From NCBI RefSeq assembly GCF_014636775.1, contig NZ_BMEQ01000001.1, positions 1-64,000 of the forward strand: DNA of 64,000 nucleotides. The letters are read 5' to 3'. This DNA is from Kocuria dechangensis. Its GTDB lineage: Bacteria; Actinomycetota; Actinomycetes; Actinomycetales; Micrococcaceae. Below the pieces are notes generated by a model. That model worked only from the letters and a program-made list of their open reading frames with translations. It searched no databases and was not told the DNA's origin. The position numbers and the translations under genes are program-made. Shown piece by piece: positions 53,457-62,937 of this stretch (position 1 is its first letter; every line of letters starts with the position of its first letter).

Positions 53457-54170
53457 GTGACGTTCGTCGACTGGGGGACGTTCCCCGACCAGCTGACCCT
53501 CCTCCTGGCCGCCTTCGGGCTCACGTCCCTCGTGGGGCTGGAACGGCGGCTGCGGCGCAAGAGCGCGGGCCTGCGCACCCACGCCCTGGTGGGGACCGGC
53601 TCCGCGGTGTTCACGCTCGTGTCCGCCTACGGCTTCGCGCCCCTGCCGGGCGTCGACGCCGGCCCCGATCCCTCCCGCATCGCCGCCCAGATCATCACCG
53701 GGATCGGCTTCCTGGGCGCCGGGGTGATCTTCACGAACCGGGACGTGGTGCACGGGCTCACCACGGCCGCGAGCATCTGGCTCTCGGCGGCCATCGGGAT
53801 GGCCTGCGGGGCGGGCCTGGTGCCCCTGGCCGCGGCGGCCACCCTGCTGCACTTCGCCGCGGCCCTGATCCTGACCCCCCTGTCCCGCCGGCTGCCGTCG
53901 ATGGTGGCCCCGCAGGGACTGCGGCTGCGCTACGAGGACGGCCACGGGGTCCTGCGGGACGTGCTCGCCGTCGTCGACGACCTGCAGCTGACCGCCTCCG
54001 TGGTCTCCACCCGCCGGACCGGCCCGGCCGACCGCCCCGAGATCGACCTCCTCCTGCGGCTCGAGGGCAAGACGGACCTGCGCGTCGCCGCGACGCACCT
54101 GTCCTCGGTCCCCGGCGTGCTCGACGTCGCCCAGGAGGCGCTCGAGCACGAGCGGGAGACCTGGGACTGA
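53457..54170 (+). CDS. MgtC/SapB family membrane protein
   Basis: A 237-residue protein. Residues 10-145 form the MgtC membrane domain of four or five helices, with LVGLERRLRRKSAGLRTHAL (about 25-44) and GIGFLGAGVIF (about 82-92), both family signatures. The C-terminal 85 residues are a soluble ACT-like domain. MgtC proteins are tied to growth in low magnesium and to phosphate or ATP synthase control. The GTG follows GGAGGAGGAG. Confidence 0.9.
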   Translation: MTFVDWGTFPDQLTLLLAAFGLTSLVGLERRLRRKSAGLRTHALVGTGSAVFTLVSAYGFAPLPGVDAGPDPSRIAAQIITGIGFLGAGVIFTNRDVVHGLTTAASIWLSAAIGMACGAGLVPLAAAATLLHFAAALILTPLSRRLPSMVAPQGLRLRYEDGHGVLRDVLAVVDDLQLTASVVSTRRTGPADRPEIDLLLRLEGKTDLRVAATHLSSVPGVLDVAQEALEHERETWD

Positions 54171-54232
54171 GCGCGAGCGGACCCGCCCGGGTCCGTCCGA
54201 CGGCGTCCGGGCCCCGTGAAAAGATGGAGCCC

Positions 54233-55195
54233 ATGACGATCACTGCTGCCGCCGACGGCTCCGCCCTGGGCAACCCCGGCCCCGCGGGCTGGGCCTGGTT
54301 CATCGACGAGAACACCTGGCGGGCCGGCGGATGGCCGCACGGCACCAACAACATGGGGGAGCTCAAGGCCGTCCTCGACCTGCTCGAGTCCACCGCCCAC
54401 CGGCCGGAGGAGCCCCTGCGGGTGCTGTGCGACAGCCAGTACGTGATCAACTCGATCACCAAGTGGATGCCCGGGTGGAAGAAGAAGGGCTGGAAGAAGC
54501 GCGACGGCAAGCCGGTGCTCAACGTCGAGCTCATGAAGGCGCTCGACGCCGCGATGGCGGGCCGGGACGTGCGCTTCGAGTGGGTCAAGGGCCACGCCGG
54601 CCACGAGCTCAACGAGGCCGCCGACGTCCGCGCCCGCGCGGTCGCCACCGCCTTCCAGGCCGGCCGGCCCATCCCCGAGGGGCCCGGCTTCGACGGCGCC
54701 GCTCCTGCCCGCGCCGTCCCCCTCCCGGAGCCGCAGGGACGGGTCGGCGAGGACGAGCAGGAGCCCGCCGAGGACCGTCACGACCCGGACCTGCTGAGCG
54801 AGCTGCTCGCCCACGAGCAGCGCCTCGCCCGCGGCCTGACCCCGGAGCAGGAGGTGGAGCAGCACGAGCGCCGCCTGCTGGACCCCGCGGTGCGGCGGGA
54901 CCCCCGGCGCGCGGCGGAGCTGCTGCACGAGGACTTCCACCAGGTCGCGGGCACCGGGCGCTGGCTGGACCGCCGCGCCGCGCTCGAGGCCCTCGCGGCC
55001 GAGGCGGAGACCGGCCCGTACGACCTCGACGTGCTCGCCCGGCGGCGCCTGGGCGGCACCGCCGTCCAGCTGGTCTACCGGCTCACCGCGTCGTCCCGCA
55101 CGACGGTGCGCAGCTCCACGTGGGTCCGGCAGGACGCCCGCAACGAGCTCGGCCCCTGGCAGCTGCTGCTGCACCAGACCACGCCCGAGTCCTAG
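54233..55195 (+). CDS. RNase HI fused to C-terminal NTF2/SnoaL-like domain
   Basis: A 320-residue fusion. Residues 1-145 are RNase HI: catalytic acids in ADGSALGN (Asp8), MGELKAV (Glu about 43), LCDSQYVI (Asp about 66) and ELNEAADVRARA (Asp about 130). A Glu/Asp/Pro-rich linker (150-185) leads to residues 190-320, an NTF2-like DUF4440 domain (HERRLLDPAVRRDPRRAAEL, then HEDFHQVAGTGRW). The first part should cut RNA in RNA-DNA hybrids; the second may bind a small molecule. ATG at 54233 has GGAGC upstream; another ATG three codons earlier is possible. Confidence 0.88.
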   Translation: MTITAAADGSALGNPGPAGWAWFIDENTWRAGGWPHGTNNMGELKAVLDLLESTAHRPEEPLRVLCDSQYVINSITKWMPGWKKKGWKKRDGKPVLNVELMKALDAAMAGRDVRFEWVKGHAGHELNEAADVRARAVATAFQAGRPIPEGPGFDGAAPARAVPLPEPQGRVGEDEQEPAEDRHDPDLLSELLAHEQRLARGLTPEQEVEQHERRLLDPAVRRDPRRAAELLHEDFHQVAGTGRWLDRRAALEALAAEAETGPYDLDVLARRRLGGTAVQLVYRLTASSRTTVRSSTWVRQDARNELGPWQLLLHQTTPES

Positions 55196-55314
55196 GGCCG
55201 GTCCCGGGAGAGGAGCTGGACGGTCCCGGCACCGGGTTCCCCCGTGCGCAGCCTTCCCGGAAGGACAGGGCGTGACCCCGAGGGGCGGTGCACGCCGCCA
55301 CCGGGCGCGCGAGT

Positions 55315-55854
55315 CTAGTCGAGCTCCACCACGGTGACGGGCAGGGGCAGGGACTCGGCGTCGAAGGCGGTCTGCTCCCAGAACGGGGAGCCGTCCTCGT
55401 CGCGGCCCACCCGGGTCGCGACCACCACCTCGGCGTCCGCCCCCAGCATCAGCGTCCAGTGCTGCCCGGTCGCGTCCACCGCGTGGGCCTGGTGGTCCAG
55501 GTCCACGCCCCCGTCCACCTCGCTGAAGCGGGCACGGTAGGCGGCCAGCTCCTCGGGGGAGTGCAGCACCCCGGCCGAGACCACCACCTCCTCGTCGGCC
55601 GTCACCGCCGGAGCCACCGGGTAGGCGATCCGGAACGGCGGCTCGAGCACCTCCAGCAGCTCCTGGGCGGGAGTGGCGTCGTCACCGCGCCACCAGGTCC
55701 GTCCCGTGGCGTCGAGGAAGCCCTCGTACTCCTCCTCGTTGGGGTAGTAGCAGATGAACCCCGATCCCGGGATCCGGGCCGAGAGCCCGGTGAGGTCCGC
55801 GGCATGATCCACGGCCAAGAACCGGACCAGCGGCTCCAACGGCTCACGCTCCAC
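55315..55854 (-). CDS. Hypothetical protein
   Basis: I do not recognise this 179-residue acidic, soluble protein. It has Trp-rich motifs (TWWRGDD, QHWTLML) and no signal or membrane segment. Codon bias is strong and GGGAGG precedes the GTG start by 6 bases, so it is a real gene. It is convergent with the RNase HI fusion. Confidence 0.75.
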   Translation of the reverse strand: MEREPLEPLVRFLAVDHAADLTGLSARIPGSGFICYYPNEEEYEGFLDATGRTWWRGDDATPAQELLEVLEPPFRIAYPVAPAVTADEEVVVSAGVLHSPEELAAYRARFSEVDGGVDLDHQAHAVDATGQHWTLMLGADAEVVVATRVGRDEDGSPFWEQTAFDAESLPLPVTVVELD

Positions 55855-55985
55855 AGCAGACCTCCCAGGCAGTGCCGTCGGGACGGCACGGACCGCCGAC
55901 CCCGGACGGCTCAGGCTACGCCGCCGGTGGGTCGATCGCGACGGCCCGAACGATCACCGGCGAGGGCCGGCCCACCCCGGGCCGT

Positions 55986-57452
55986 CTAGACCTCCGGGGC
56001 GTCGTCCTCGCGCAGGATGCCGGGGATCCGCACCGTCATCGTGGCGCCGCCGCCCTCGGTCTCGGTGAGCCGGACCGTGCCGTCGTGCTGCTGGACGATC
56101 GCGGCCACGATGGACAGGCCCAGGCCCGTGCCGCCCGTCTCCCGGGTGCGGGAGGAGTCGGCGCGGTAGAACCGCTCGAAGACGCGCTCCGCGTCCTCCC
56201 CGTGGATGCCGGGGCCGTGGTCGCGCACCTGCAGGACGGCGTTGAACGTCTCGTCGACCGAGCGCTCCACGCCCACGGCGATCTCGACGGGGGTGGTCTC
56301 CGGGGTGTAGCGCAGGGAGTTGGTCACGAGGTTCGCCACGACCTGGCGCAGCCGCGACTCGTCCCCGTGCACCCACGCGGACGCCGGGGCCGCGCCGTGC
56401 AGGCCCACGACCTCGACCGGCCGGTCCGGGGACGAGGCCCGGGCGTCCCCGGCGGCGTCGTAGGCGAGGTGCAGCAGGTCCACGTCCACGGTCTCGGTGG
56501 GCCGCCGCTCGTCGATCCGCGCGAGCATCAGCAGGTCCTCCACGAGCTGCGTCATCCGCTTGGCCTCGGACTCGATGCGGTGCATCGCGTTGCCCACGGC
56601 CTCCGGGTCCTGCAGGGCGCCGTGCCGGTAGAGCTCGGAGTACCCGCGGATGGTCACGAGCGGGGTGCGCAGCTCGTGGGAGGCGTCGGCCACGAAGCGG
56701 CGCAGCTTCCCCTCCGAACGGGTGCGGGCGTCGAACGCGTCCTCGATGTGGCCGAGCATCGCGTTGAGGGAGGCCGAGAGCTGGCCGATCTCCGTCTGCG
56801 GGTTGTAGCCCTCCATGCGCTGGGAGAGGTCGCCCTCGGCGATCCGGGCGGCGGTCTGCTCCACCTGGTGCAGGGGCGCGAACGCGCGCGTCACCAGGAC
56901 CCAGCCCACCGCCAGGGCGGCGAAGAGCGTCGCGGTGCCGAAGCTCAGGGTGAGCAGGGTGACCGCGCTGATCATGGAGTTCGTGGGGCCGAGCGGCTCC
57001 GCGACCGCGACCACGAGGTCCAGGTCCTGGGGCTTGGCCACGAGCACCCGCCAGGTGCGGTCGGGGGCGCCCACGGACCCGACGGTCGACGGTTCGAAGG
57101 GGTGCTCCTGCACGTACTCGAGGTCGAGCCCGGTCAGGTCCGGGCGGAGGTCACCGGTGCCGTCCGGGGTGTTCTCGGCCGCGACGAGCAGCCGGCCCTC
57201 GGCGTCGAGCAGGTACCCGGCGTGCGGGACCTGCCCGCCCCGCTCGCCCTGCAGCTCCGCGACCAGGACCGGGGAGACCGTGTTGACGGAGTCCTTGAGG
57301 TCGGCGTCGATGCTGTCCACCAGCGAGTTGCGCAGCACCGAGATCGCCACGAAGCTCGTGACCAGGATCGACAGCGCCAGCAGCAGGCCGGTGAGGACCA
57401 TCAGCTGCGAGCGCAGCGACGCCGAGCGCCACCGGGAGGACAGCGACTGCAT
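55986..57452 (-). CDS. Sensor histidine kinase (TrcS-like)
   Basis: A 488-residue kinase. A first helix (about 15-38), an extracellular sensor of about 110 residues and a second helix (about 160-190) lead to a HAMP domain, the H-box DASHELRTPLVTI (His259), an N-box VTNSLRYTP and G-boxes DHGPGI and GGTGLGLSI. It resembles actinobacterial TrcS/MprB-type kinases. It lies 12 bases after the regulator gene and is its partner. The stimulus is unknown. Confidence 0.92.
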   Translation of the reverse strand: MQSLSSRWRSASLRSQLMVLTGLLLALSILVTSFVAISVLRNSLVDSIDADLKDSVNTVSPVLVAELQGERGGQVPHAGYLLDAEGRLLVAAENTPDGTGDLRPDLTGLDLEYVQEHPFEPSTVGSVGAPDRTWRVLVAKPQDLDLVVAVAEPLGPTNSMISAVTLLTLSFGTATLFAALAVGWVLVTRAFAPLHQVEQTAARIAEGDLSQRMEGYNPQTEIGQLSASLNAMLGHIEDAFDARTRSEGKLRRFVADASHELRTPLVTIRGYSELYRHGALQDPEAVGNAMHRIESEAKRMTQLVEDLLMLARIDERRPTETVDVDLLHLAYDAAGDARASSPDRPVEVVGLHGAAPASAWVHGDESRLRQVVANLVTNSLRYTPETTPVEIAVGVERSVDETFNAVLQVRDHGPGIHGEDAERVFERFYRADSSRTRETGGTGLGLSIVAAIVQQHDGTVRLTETEGGGATMTVRIPGILREDDAPEV

Positions 57453-57464
57453 CCCGGGGCCGGG

Positions 57465-58178
57465 TCAGTGGTTCTTGTGGGCGGAGCGCAGCAGGTAGCC
57501 GACGCCGCGCTTGGTGTGGATCAGCGGCGGCAGCTCGGGGTCGTTGTCGATCTTGCGGCGCAGGTAGGAGATGTAGGACTCCACGATCGAGGCGTCCCCG
57601 TTGAAGTCGTACTCCCACACGTGGTCCAGGATCTGCGCCTTGGACAGCACCCGGTTCGGGTTGAGCATGAGGTAGCGCAGCAGCTTGAACTCGGTGGGGG
57701 AGAGGTCGATCTCCCGGTCGCCGCGGAACACCTCGTGGGCGTCGTCGTCGAGGACGAGGTCGTCCACGCGCAGCCGGGAGTCGTCCTCCTCGGCGGGCTG
57801 GGTGCGGCGCAGCACGGCGCGGATCCGGGCCACGACCTCGTCGAGGCTGAACGGCTTGGTGACGTAGTCGTCGCCGCCCACGGTCAGGCCCGTGACCTTA
57901 TCCTCCGTCTCGTCCTTCGCCGTGAGGAAGAGGATGGGGAAGTGCCGGCCGGACGCGCGCAGCTTGCGGGTGACGGAGAAGCCGTCCATGTCCGGCAGCA
58001 TGACGTCGAGCACCGCGAGGTCCGGGTCCTCGGACTCCGCCTTGGCGAGGGCGTCACGGCCGTTGGCGGCGGTGACCACCTCGAAGCCGGCGAAGCGCAA
58101 CGACGTGGCCAGCAGCTCGAGGATGTTGGGCTCGTCGTCGACGACGAGCAGTTTCGCTTCGGGGTTGTCGTTCTTCAC
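57465..58178 (-). CDS. OmpR-family response regulator (TrcR-like)
   Basis: A 237-residue regulator with receiver domain (acidic pair at 14-15, phospho-Asp58 in VLDVMLPDMDG, Lys in VTKPFSL) and a winged-helix output domain (SPTEFKLLRYLMLNPN, then YLRRKIDND and TKRGVGYLLR). GTG start with GGAGGG upstream. It precedes its kinase in a two-gene operon. Confidence 0.93.
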   Translation of the reverse strand: MKNDNPEAKLLVVDDEPNILELLATSLRFAGFEVVTAANGRDALAKAESEDPDLAVLDVMLPDMDGFSVTRKLRASGRHFPILFLTAKDETEDKVTGLTVGGDDYVTKPFSLDEVVARIRAVLRRTQPAEEDDSRLRVDDLVLDDDAHEVFRGDREIDLSPTEFKLLRYLMLNPNRVLSKAQILDHVWEYDFNGDASIVESYISYLRRKIDNDPELPPLIHTKRGVGYLLRSAHKNH

Positions 58179-58251
58179 CCCTCCAGTTTCTCCGAGCAGC
58201 CTGAGAGCGGGCTGAGCGGTGTTCGGGCGGACGCCGAAAACCGTCCGGGGA

Positions 58252-59904
58252 TCAGAGGTCCCCGGCGTCCACGATCCGGTAGGCGTAGCCCTGCTCGGCG
58301 AGGAAGCTCCGGCGCCGCGCTGCGTAGGTGGCGTCCACGGTGTCCCGGGCCACCACGGTGTAGAACGTCGCCGGGCGGCCGTCGCGCTTGGGCCGCAGCA
58401 GCCGGCCGAGCCGCTGCGCCTCCTCCTGCCGGGAGCCGAACGCCCCCGAGACCTGCACCGCCACGGAGGCCTCCGGCAGGTCGATCGAGAAGTTGGCGAC
58501 CTTGGAGACCACGAGCACCGGCAGCTCCCCGGCGCGGAACGCGGCGAAGAGCTTCTCCCGCCGGGCGGTGCCGGTGGAGCCCTTGAGGACGGGGGCGTCC
58601 AGCAGGGCGCCCAGCTCGTCGAGCTGGTCGAGGAACTGCCCGATCACCAGCACCGGCTCCCCGGGGTGGCGGGCCACGATCCGGGCCACGACGTCGAGCT
58701 TGTGCGCGGAGGACGCCGCGAGGCGGTGCCGGTCCGCGTCCCCCGCGGACGCGTAGGCCATCCGGTCGCCGGTCGGCAGCTCGACCCGCACCTCGACGCA
58801 GTCGGCGGGGGCGATGTGGCCCTGCGCCTCGATCTCCTTCCACGGCGCGTCGTAGCGCTTCGGGCCGATGAGGGAGAACACCTCGCCCTCCCGGCCGTCC
58901 TCCCGCACCAGGGTCGCGGTCAGCCCGAGCCGCCGCCGGGCCTGCAGCTGAGCGGTCATCCGGAACACGGGCGCGGGCAGCAGGTGCACCTCGTCGTAGA
59001 CGATCAGGCCCCAGTCGTGGTCGTCGAGCAGCTCCAGGTGCGGGTGCAGGCCGCCGCGGCGCGCCGTGAGGACCTGGTAGGTCGCGATCGTCACGGGCCG
59101 GACCTCCTTGACCGCCCCGGAGTACTCGCCGATCTCGTCCTCGGTGAGGGTGGTGCGGCGCAGCAGCTCGGCCTTCCACTGCCGCGCCGAGAGCGTGCTG
59201 GTGACCAGCACCAGCGTCGTCGTCGAGCTCGCCGCCATGACGCCGGCGCCCACGAGGGTCTTGCCCGCCCCGCACGGGAGGACGACGACGCCGCTGCCGC
59301 CCGCCCAGAAGTTCTCCACCGCGTGCCGCTGGTACGGGCGCAGCGCCCAGGGGTCTCCCGTGGCGGGGTCCTGCTCCGTCAGCGAGATGGGGTGGGGCGT
59401 GCCGTCGACGTACCCGGCGCGGTCCTCGGCGGGCCAGCCCACGGCCAGCAGCAGCTGCTTGAGCTCCCCGCGGGCGCTCGCGTGCACCACGGTGGTGGCC
59501 CCGTCGATCCTGGGCCCGAGCAGGGGTGCGATCCTGCGGTGCCGCGCGATCTCCTCGAGGACGGGGGCGTCCCGGGACCGCAGCACGAGCCCGTGCACGG
59601 GGTCCTTCTCCAGCACCAGCCGGCCCCAGCGGGACATCGTCTCGTCGATGTCCACGAGCAGCCCGTGCGGGACGGGGTAGCGGGAACGGGTGAGCAGCAC
59701 GTCGAGCACCTTCTCGGCGTCGAGGCCCGCGGCGCGGGCGTTCCACAGCCCCAGGGGGGTGATGCGGTAGGTGTGCACGTGCTCGGGGGCGCGCTCCAGC
59801 TCCGCGAACGCGGCGAGCTCCCGGCGGGCGTCGTCCGCCTGCTCGTGGTCCAGCTCGAGCAGGACGGTCCGGTCGCTCTGCACGATGAGCGGTCCTCCGG
59901 TCAT
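58252..59904 (-). CDS. XPB-type DNA repair helicase
   Basis: A 550-residue SF2 helicase of the bacterial XPB group. It has an N-terminal damage-recognition-like domain (about 1-170), Walker A LPCGAGKTLVG (about 212-222), DEVH box YDEVHLL (about 305), LTATLVRED (motif III) and GRLLRPKRDG (motif VI, about 510). XPB unwinds DNA in repair; eukaryotic XPB belongs to TFIIH. The start overlaps the stop of the upstream partner gene (ATGA). Confidence 0.93.
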   Translation of the reverse strand: MTGGPLIVQSDRTVLLELDHEQADDARRELAAFAELERAPEHVHTYRITPLGLWNARAAGLDAEKVLDVLLTRSRYPVPHGLLVDIDETMSRWGRLVLEKDPVHGLVLRSRDAPVLEEIARHRRIAPLLGPRIDGATTVVHASARGELKQLLLAVGWPAEDRAGYVDGTPHPISLTEQDPATGDPWALRPYQRHAVENFWAGGSGVVVLPCGAGKTLVGAGVMAASSTTTLVLVTSTLSARQWKAELLRRTTLTEDEIGEYSGAVKEVRPVTIATYQVLTARRGGLHPHLELLDDHDWGLIVYDEVHLLPAPVFRMTAQLQARRRLGLTATLVREDGREGEVFSLIGPKRYDAPWKEIEAQGHIAPADCVEVRVELPTGDRMAYASAGDADRHRLAASSAHKLDVVARIVARHPGEPVLVIGQFLDQLDELGALLDAPVLKGSTGTARREKLFAAFRAGELPVLVVSKVANFSIDLPEASVAVQVSGAFGSRQEEAQRLGRLLRPKRDGRPATFYTVVARDTVDATYAARRRSFLAEQGYAYRIVDAGDL

Positions 59905-62024
59905 GCGCGGGCTCCTCCGTGGTCGGTGGTCTCTGCGAGACCGGGGGTGTCGGGAAGGTCGTCGGGGGCGTCGCCGCCGGTGAGCCGGGCGAGGAGGTCA
60001 TCGACGTCCTCCGCGGCGGGCTCCGGCTGGCGCGGGGCGGGGACCTCGAGCAGCAGGAGGGGGTCGGCGGCCTCCGGGACGGGCGGGGCCGGCGGTCCGG
60101 CGTCCAGGGCCGGCTCGGTGCCGGTGGCCCGGGCCGCGGCCACGAGCTCCTCCAGGCCGCCGTCGCGGGCGGCGGGAGGACGGCGGCGGTCCGTCCCCTC
60201 CGGCCCGGCGGGCACCACCAGGACCCCCGGGGCGGGCCGGCGCAGGGGACGCCCGGCCAGCTCCGGCGAGCGGGCCAGGGCCTCGAGGAGGTCCTCCTCG
60301 CCGGTGACCACCCAGTCCGCCCGGGTGATCCGCAGCCGCCCGTGGCCGCGGCCCGTCTCCTCGACCAGGTACGCCAGGGGCTGCGGCACGGGCCCGGTGC
60401 CGTGCTCGGCGAGCCAGGCGAGGATCCCCGCAGCGGTCCAGCCCGCGTCCAGGGCGCGGTGCAGGGAGGCCTCCGTGAAGCGGTGGCGGGGCGCCGGGCC
60501 GTGGCCCTCCGCATCGGCCAGCTGCCCCAGCGCCCGGGCCACGTCCGGGGCCAGGTAGCCGGGGGCCGTGGCGGTGAGGTCCCCCTGCAGCAGCACGGCC
60601 CGGACCGGGGCGGGCAGCCACTGCGCCACGTCCCGCGCGGCGTCCTCGAGCCGCCCCTCGGCAACGGCCAGCCCGGGGGCCGTCAGCGCGTCCACGCCCA
60701 GCAGCCCGAGCTCCGCGGCCTCCTCGAGCAGTCCGGGGCCCCACCGGTCGAGGGACCGGGCCAGGCGCGGGCGGCGCCACCGGGCGAGCGCCAGGACGTC
60801 CTCGGCCCGGTGGCCTCCCGGCGCGCGGGCGGCCAGCGCGGCGTGCGAGCCCAGCAGGGCCCGCCGCACGGGCGCCGCCTCGGGCACGCGGGTGCCACGG
60901 GTGAGGACCCCGACCACCGACCCGTCGGCCAGGGGCACGCCCGCCGCGGAGGGGACGACGTCCGAGGCCCTCCACGAGCGCAGCACGTGCAGCCACTGGC
61001 GCGGGCGCTCGGCGTCCTCGAAGGGAGCCGGCGCCGGGTGCCACTCGGACGTGTCCGGGTCCAGCAGCACGAGACCGGCGAGCTCGCAGAGGCCCAGCAG
61101 GCGGGCGAGCTCCGCGGGCTCGAGCTCCAGGGCGGCGCGCAGCCGGCGCAGCTCCCGCACCCCGATCCCGCCGGCGCGCAGCGTGGTCAGCGGTCGCTCC
61201 CGCAGCTCGGCGCGGAGCGCGGCGATCCGGCGCAGGAGCTGCTCGACCGCGGCCGCCGCGGCGTTGTCCCGCAGCCGCTCGGGCACCCTCGCCGGCCGCG
61301 GCGCCGGGGGTTCCGCGGAGCCCGCCGCCCACGGGTCGCCGCCGCGCAGGGCGAGGCCGACCTCCCGGGGCAGCTCCACGTGGCGGGAGTCGACCGGGAG
61401 CAGGGCCCCTCGGGCCAGCAGCCAGTCGACGGGGCGCGCGGCGGGGTCGGCGTCCGGGTCCCCACGGCGCAGGGCGTCCGGCAGGACGCCCACGGGCCAG
61501 GAGCGGAAGCGCTCGAGCACCGGGAGGACCGGGGCGGGCCACGCCGCCACGTCCGCCGGGGCGCGGTAGCCCGGTGCGCCGGCCGGCACGGAGGGTCCCT
61601 GACCGGGGATCGTCGCCCCGCGGCGCAGGCGGGCGGCCTGCGCGGCCAGGACCGCGTGCGGGCGGCCGAGCCCGGCGGGGTAGCGGCCGAGGGCCTCGGC
61701 GAGCCCCGGGACGAGGCGCAGGCCGTCGTCGTCCCGGTGCACGAGGGCCAGCCGGTGCAGCCGGTCCCACGGAGGACCGGCCAGCAGGGCCGCGGCGGGG
61801 ACGTCCGGCATCCCCAGCACCACGGCGCGCTCCACGGCGTCCAGCTCGGGGCGGGTCAGCTCGTCCAGCGCGCGGCGCAGGCCGCTGCGGGAGACCAGGC
61901 CCTCGGCGAGGTCGGCGAAGGACGCGGTGCCGGGACGCACGGCGTCGGACCGGGCGGAGAGCAGCGCCGCCAGCTCGGCGGGGGAGCGGGACGCGAGATC
62001 CCGGAGCAGTCCGTCCGGGACCAC
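59901..62024 (-). CDS. Helicase-associated (Helicase_C_3) protein
   Basis: A 707-residue protein of the family that commonly precedes XPB in actinobacteria. Residues 480-620 hold the Helicase_C_3 region (VLLQGDLTATAPGYLAPDVA, about 490-509, then RFTEASLHRALDAGWT). There are no helicase motifs. The rest is Ala/Arg/Pro-rich and helical. It is probably a partner or regulator of XPB and is translationally coupled to it. GTG start; upstream spacing is poor. Confidence 0.85.
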   Translation of the reverse strand: MVPDGLLRDLASRSPAELAALLSARSDAVRPGTASFADLAEGLVSRSGLRRALDELTRPELDAVERAVVLGMPDVPAAALLAGPPWDRLHRLALVHRDDDGLRLVPGLAEALGRYPAGLGRPHAVLAAQAARLRRGATIPGQGPSVPAGAPGYRAPADVAAWPAPVLPVLERFRSWPVGVLPDALRRGDPDADPAARPVDWLLARGALLPVDSRHVELPREVGLALRGGDPWAAGSAEPPAPRPARVPERLRDNAAAAAVEQLLRRIAALRAELRERPLTTLRAGGIGVRELRRLRAALELEPAELARLLGLCELAGLVLLDPDTSEWHPAPAPFEDAERPRQWLHVLRSWRASDVVPSAAGVPLADGSVVGVLTRGTRVPEAAPVRRALLGSHAALAARAPGGHRAEDVLALARWRRPRLARSLDRWGPGLLEEAAELGLLGVDALTAPGLAVAEGRLEDAARDVAQWLPAPVRAVLLQGDLTATAPGYLAPDVARALGQLADAEGHGPAPRHRFTEASLHRALDAGWTAAGILAWLAEHGTGPVPQPLAYLVEETGRGHGRLRITRADWVVTGEEDLLEALARSPELAGRPLRRPAPGVLVVPAGPEGTDRRRPPAARDGGLEELVAAARATGTEPALDAGPPAPPVPEAADPLLLLEVPAPRQPEPAAEDVDDLLARLTGGDAPDDLPDTPGLAETTDHGGARA

Positions 62025-62027
62025 GGG

Positions 62028-62285
62028 TCAGACCCGGCGGCGGCGCAGCACGGAACGGACGAGGTACGCGCCGAAGAGCAGGAACGAGACCGGCAGCGCG
62101 AACCAGGGGATGACCGTGAAGCCGTCCCACGGGTCGACCCCCGCCCACTTCAGCACCAGCAGCAGCACCAGGGAGAGCGCGCAGACCAGGCCGAGCACGA
62201 CTGCGGCGGCGCTCAGGAGGTCGATCCCGGAACGGGGGGCGGGGCGGTCCCCCGGCACGGCGGGTCGGTCGTCGAGTGCAGGCAT
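62028..62285 (-). CDS. Small two-helix membrane protein
   Basis: An 85-residue protein with a Pro-rich start and two membrane helices (LLSAAAVVLGLVCALSLVLL and IPWFALPVSFLLFGAYL), ending in a basic RRRR tail. It is first in the transcript with the helicase-associated gene, 3 bases apart. Function unknown. Confidence 0.75.
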   Translation of the reverse strand: MPALDDRPAVPGDRPAPRSGIDLLSAAAVVLGLVCALSLVLLLVLKWAGVDPWDGFTVIPWFALPVSFLLFGAYLVRSVLRRRRV

Positions 62286-62501
62286 GCCTCCAAAGTACCA
62301 AGCGGGACGGACGGGCGCGCACCTGGACCGCGGCCACGGGCCCCGGGCGGGACGGGCCGGGCGGGCGGACGGGATAGAATGGGAGGTTCCATCGGTGGCC
62401 CGGCGGCGAGAGCGCGGGCCGCCCTTCCACGGGGTGCGACGACGCGCCCCGTGACGCACACGAGGACGTACGTCCATGCACACGAGAACGAGGGAGACAG
62501 C

Positions 62502-62885
62502 GTGCCCACCGGCAAGGTCAAGTGGTTCGATTCCAAGAAGGGCTTCGGGTTCGTGGCGACCGACGACGGGCAGGAGGTCTTCCTGCCCTCCTCCGCGCTG
62601 CCCTCCGGCGTCACCACGGTGAAGCCCGGCACGCGCATGGAGTTCGGCGTGGCCGAGGGACGCCGCGGGGCCCAGGCGCTGTCCGCGAGGATCCTGGAGA
62701 AGGCCCCGTCCATCGCCAAGAACGTCCGCAAGCCGGCCGAGGAGATGGCGGTGATCACCGAGGATCTCATCAAGCTGCTCGACGGCATGTCCAACGACCT
62801 GCACCGCGGCCGGTACCCCGACTCCGCGCACGGGAGGAAGATCGCCGCGATCCTCCGCACCGTCGCCGACAACCTGGACGTCTGA
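62502..62885 (+). CDS. Cold-shock-domain protein with C-terminal extension
   Basis: A 127-residue protein. Residues 1-65 are a cold-shock domain: GKVKWFDSKKGFGFV (RNP1 KGFGFV) and an altered RNP2 EVFLPSS in place of VFVHxS. The helical extension (about 70-127) is typical of an actinobacterial subgroup. It should bind RNA or single-stranded DNA. GTG start with GAGGGAG upstream; a DUF3027 gene follows 52 bases later. Confidence 0.9.
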   Translation: MPTGKVKWFDSKKGFGFVATDDGQEVFLPSSALPSGVTTVKPGTRMEFGVAEGRRGAQALSARILEKAPSIAKNVRKPAEEMAVITEDLIKLLDGMSNDLHRGRYPDSAHGRKIAAILRTVADNLDV

Positions 62886-62937
62886 GCGCCCACGGCACCA
62901 CCACCCGCTTCACGCACCACCCCGAGGGAGACGAGCA

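Noticed and set aside
59919-62501. A long plus-strand frame leading into the cold-shock gene
   Set aside because: It is antisense to the helicase-associated gene and has no family motif before the cold-shock domain. The true start is the GTG at 62502 with its own ribosome site.
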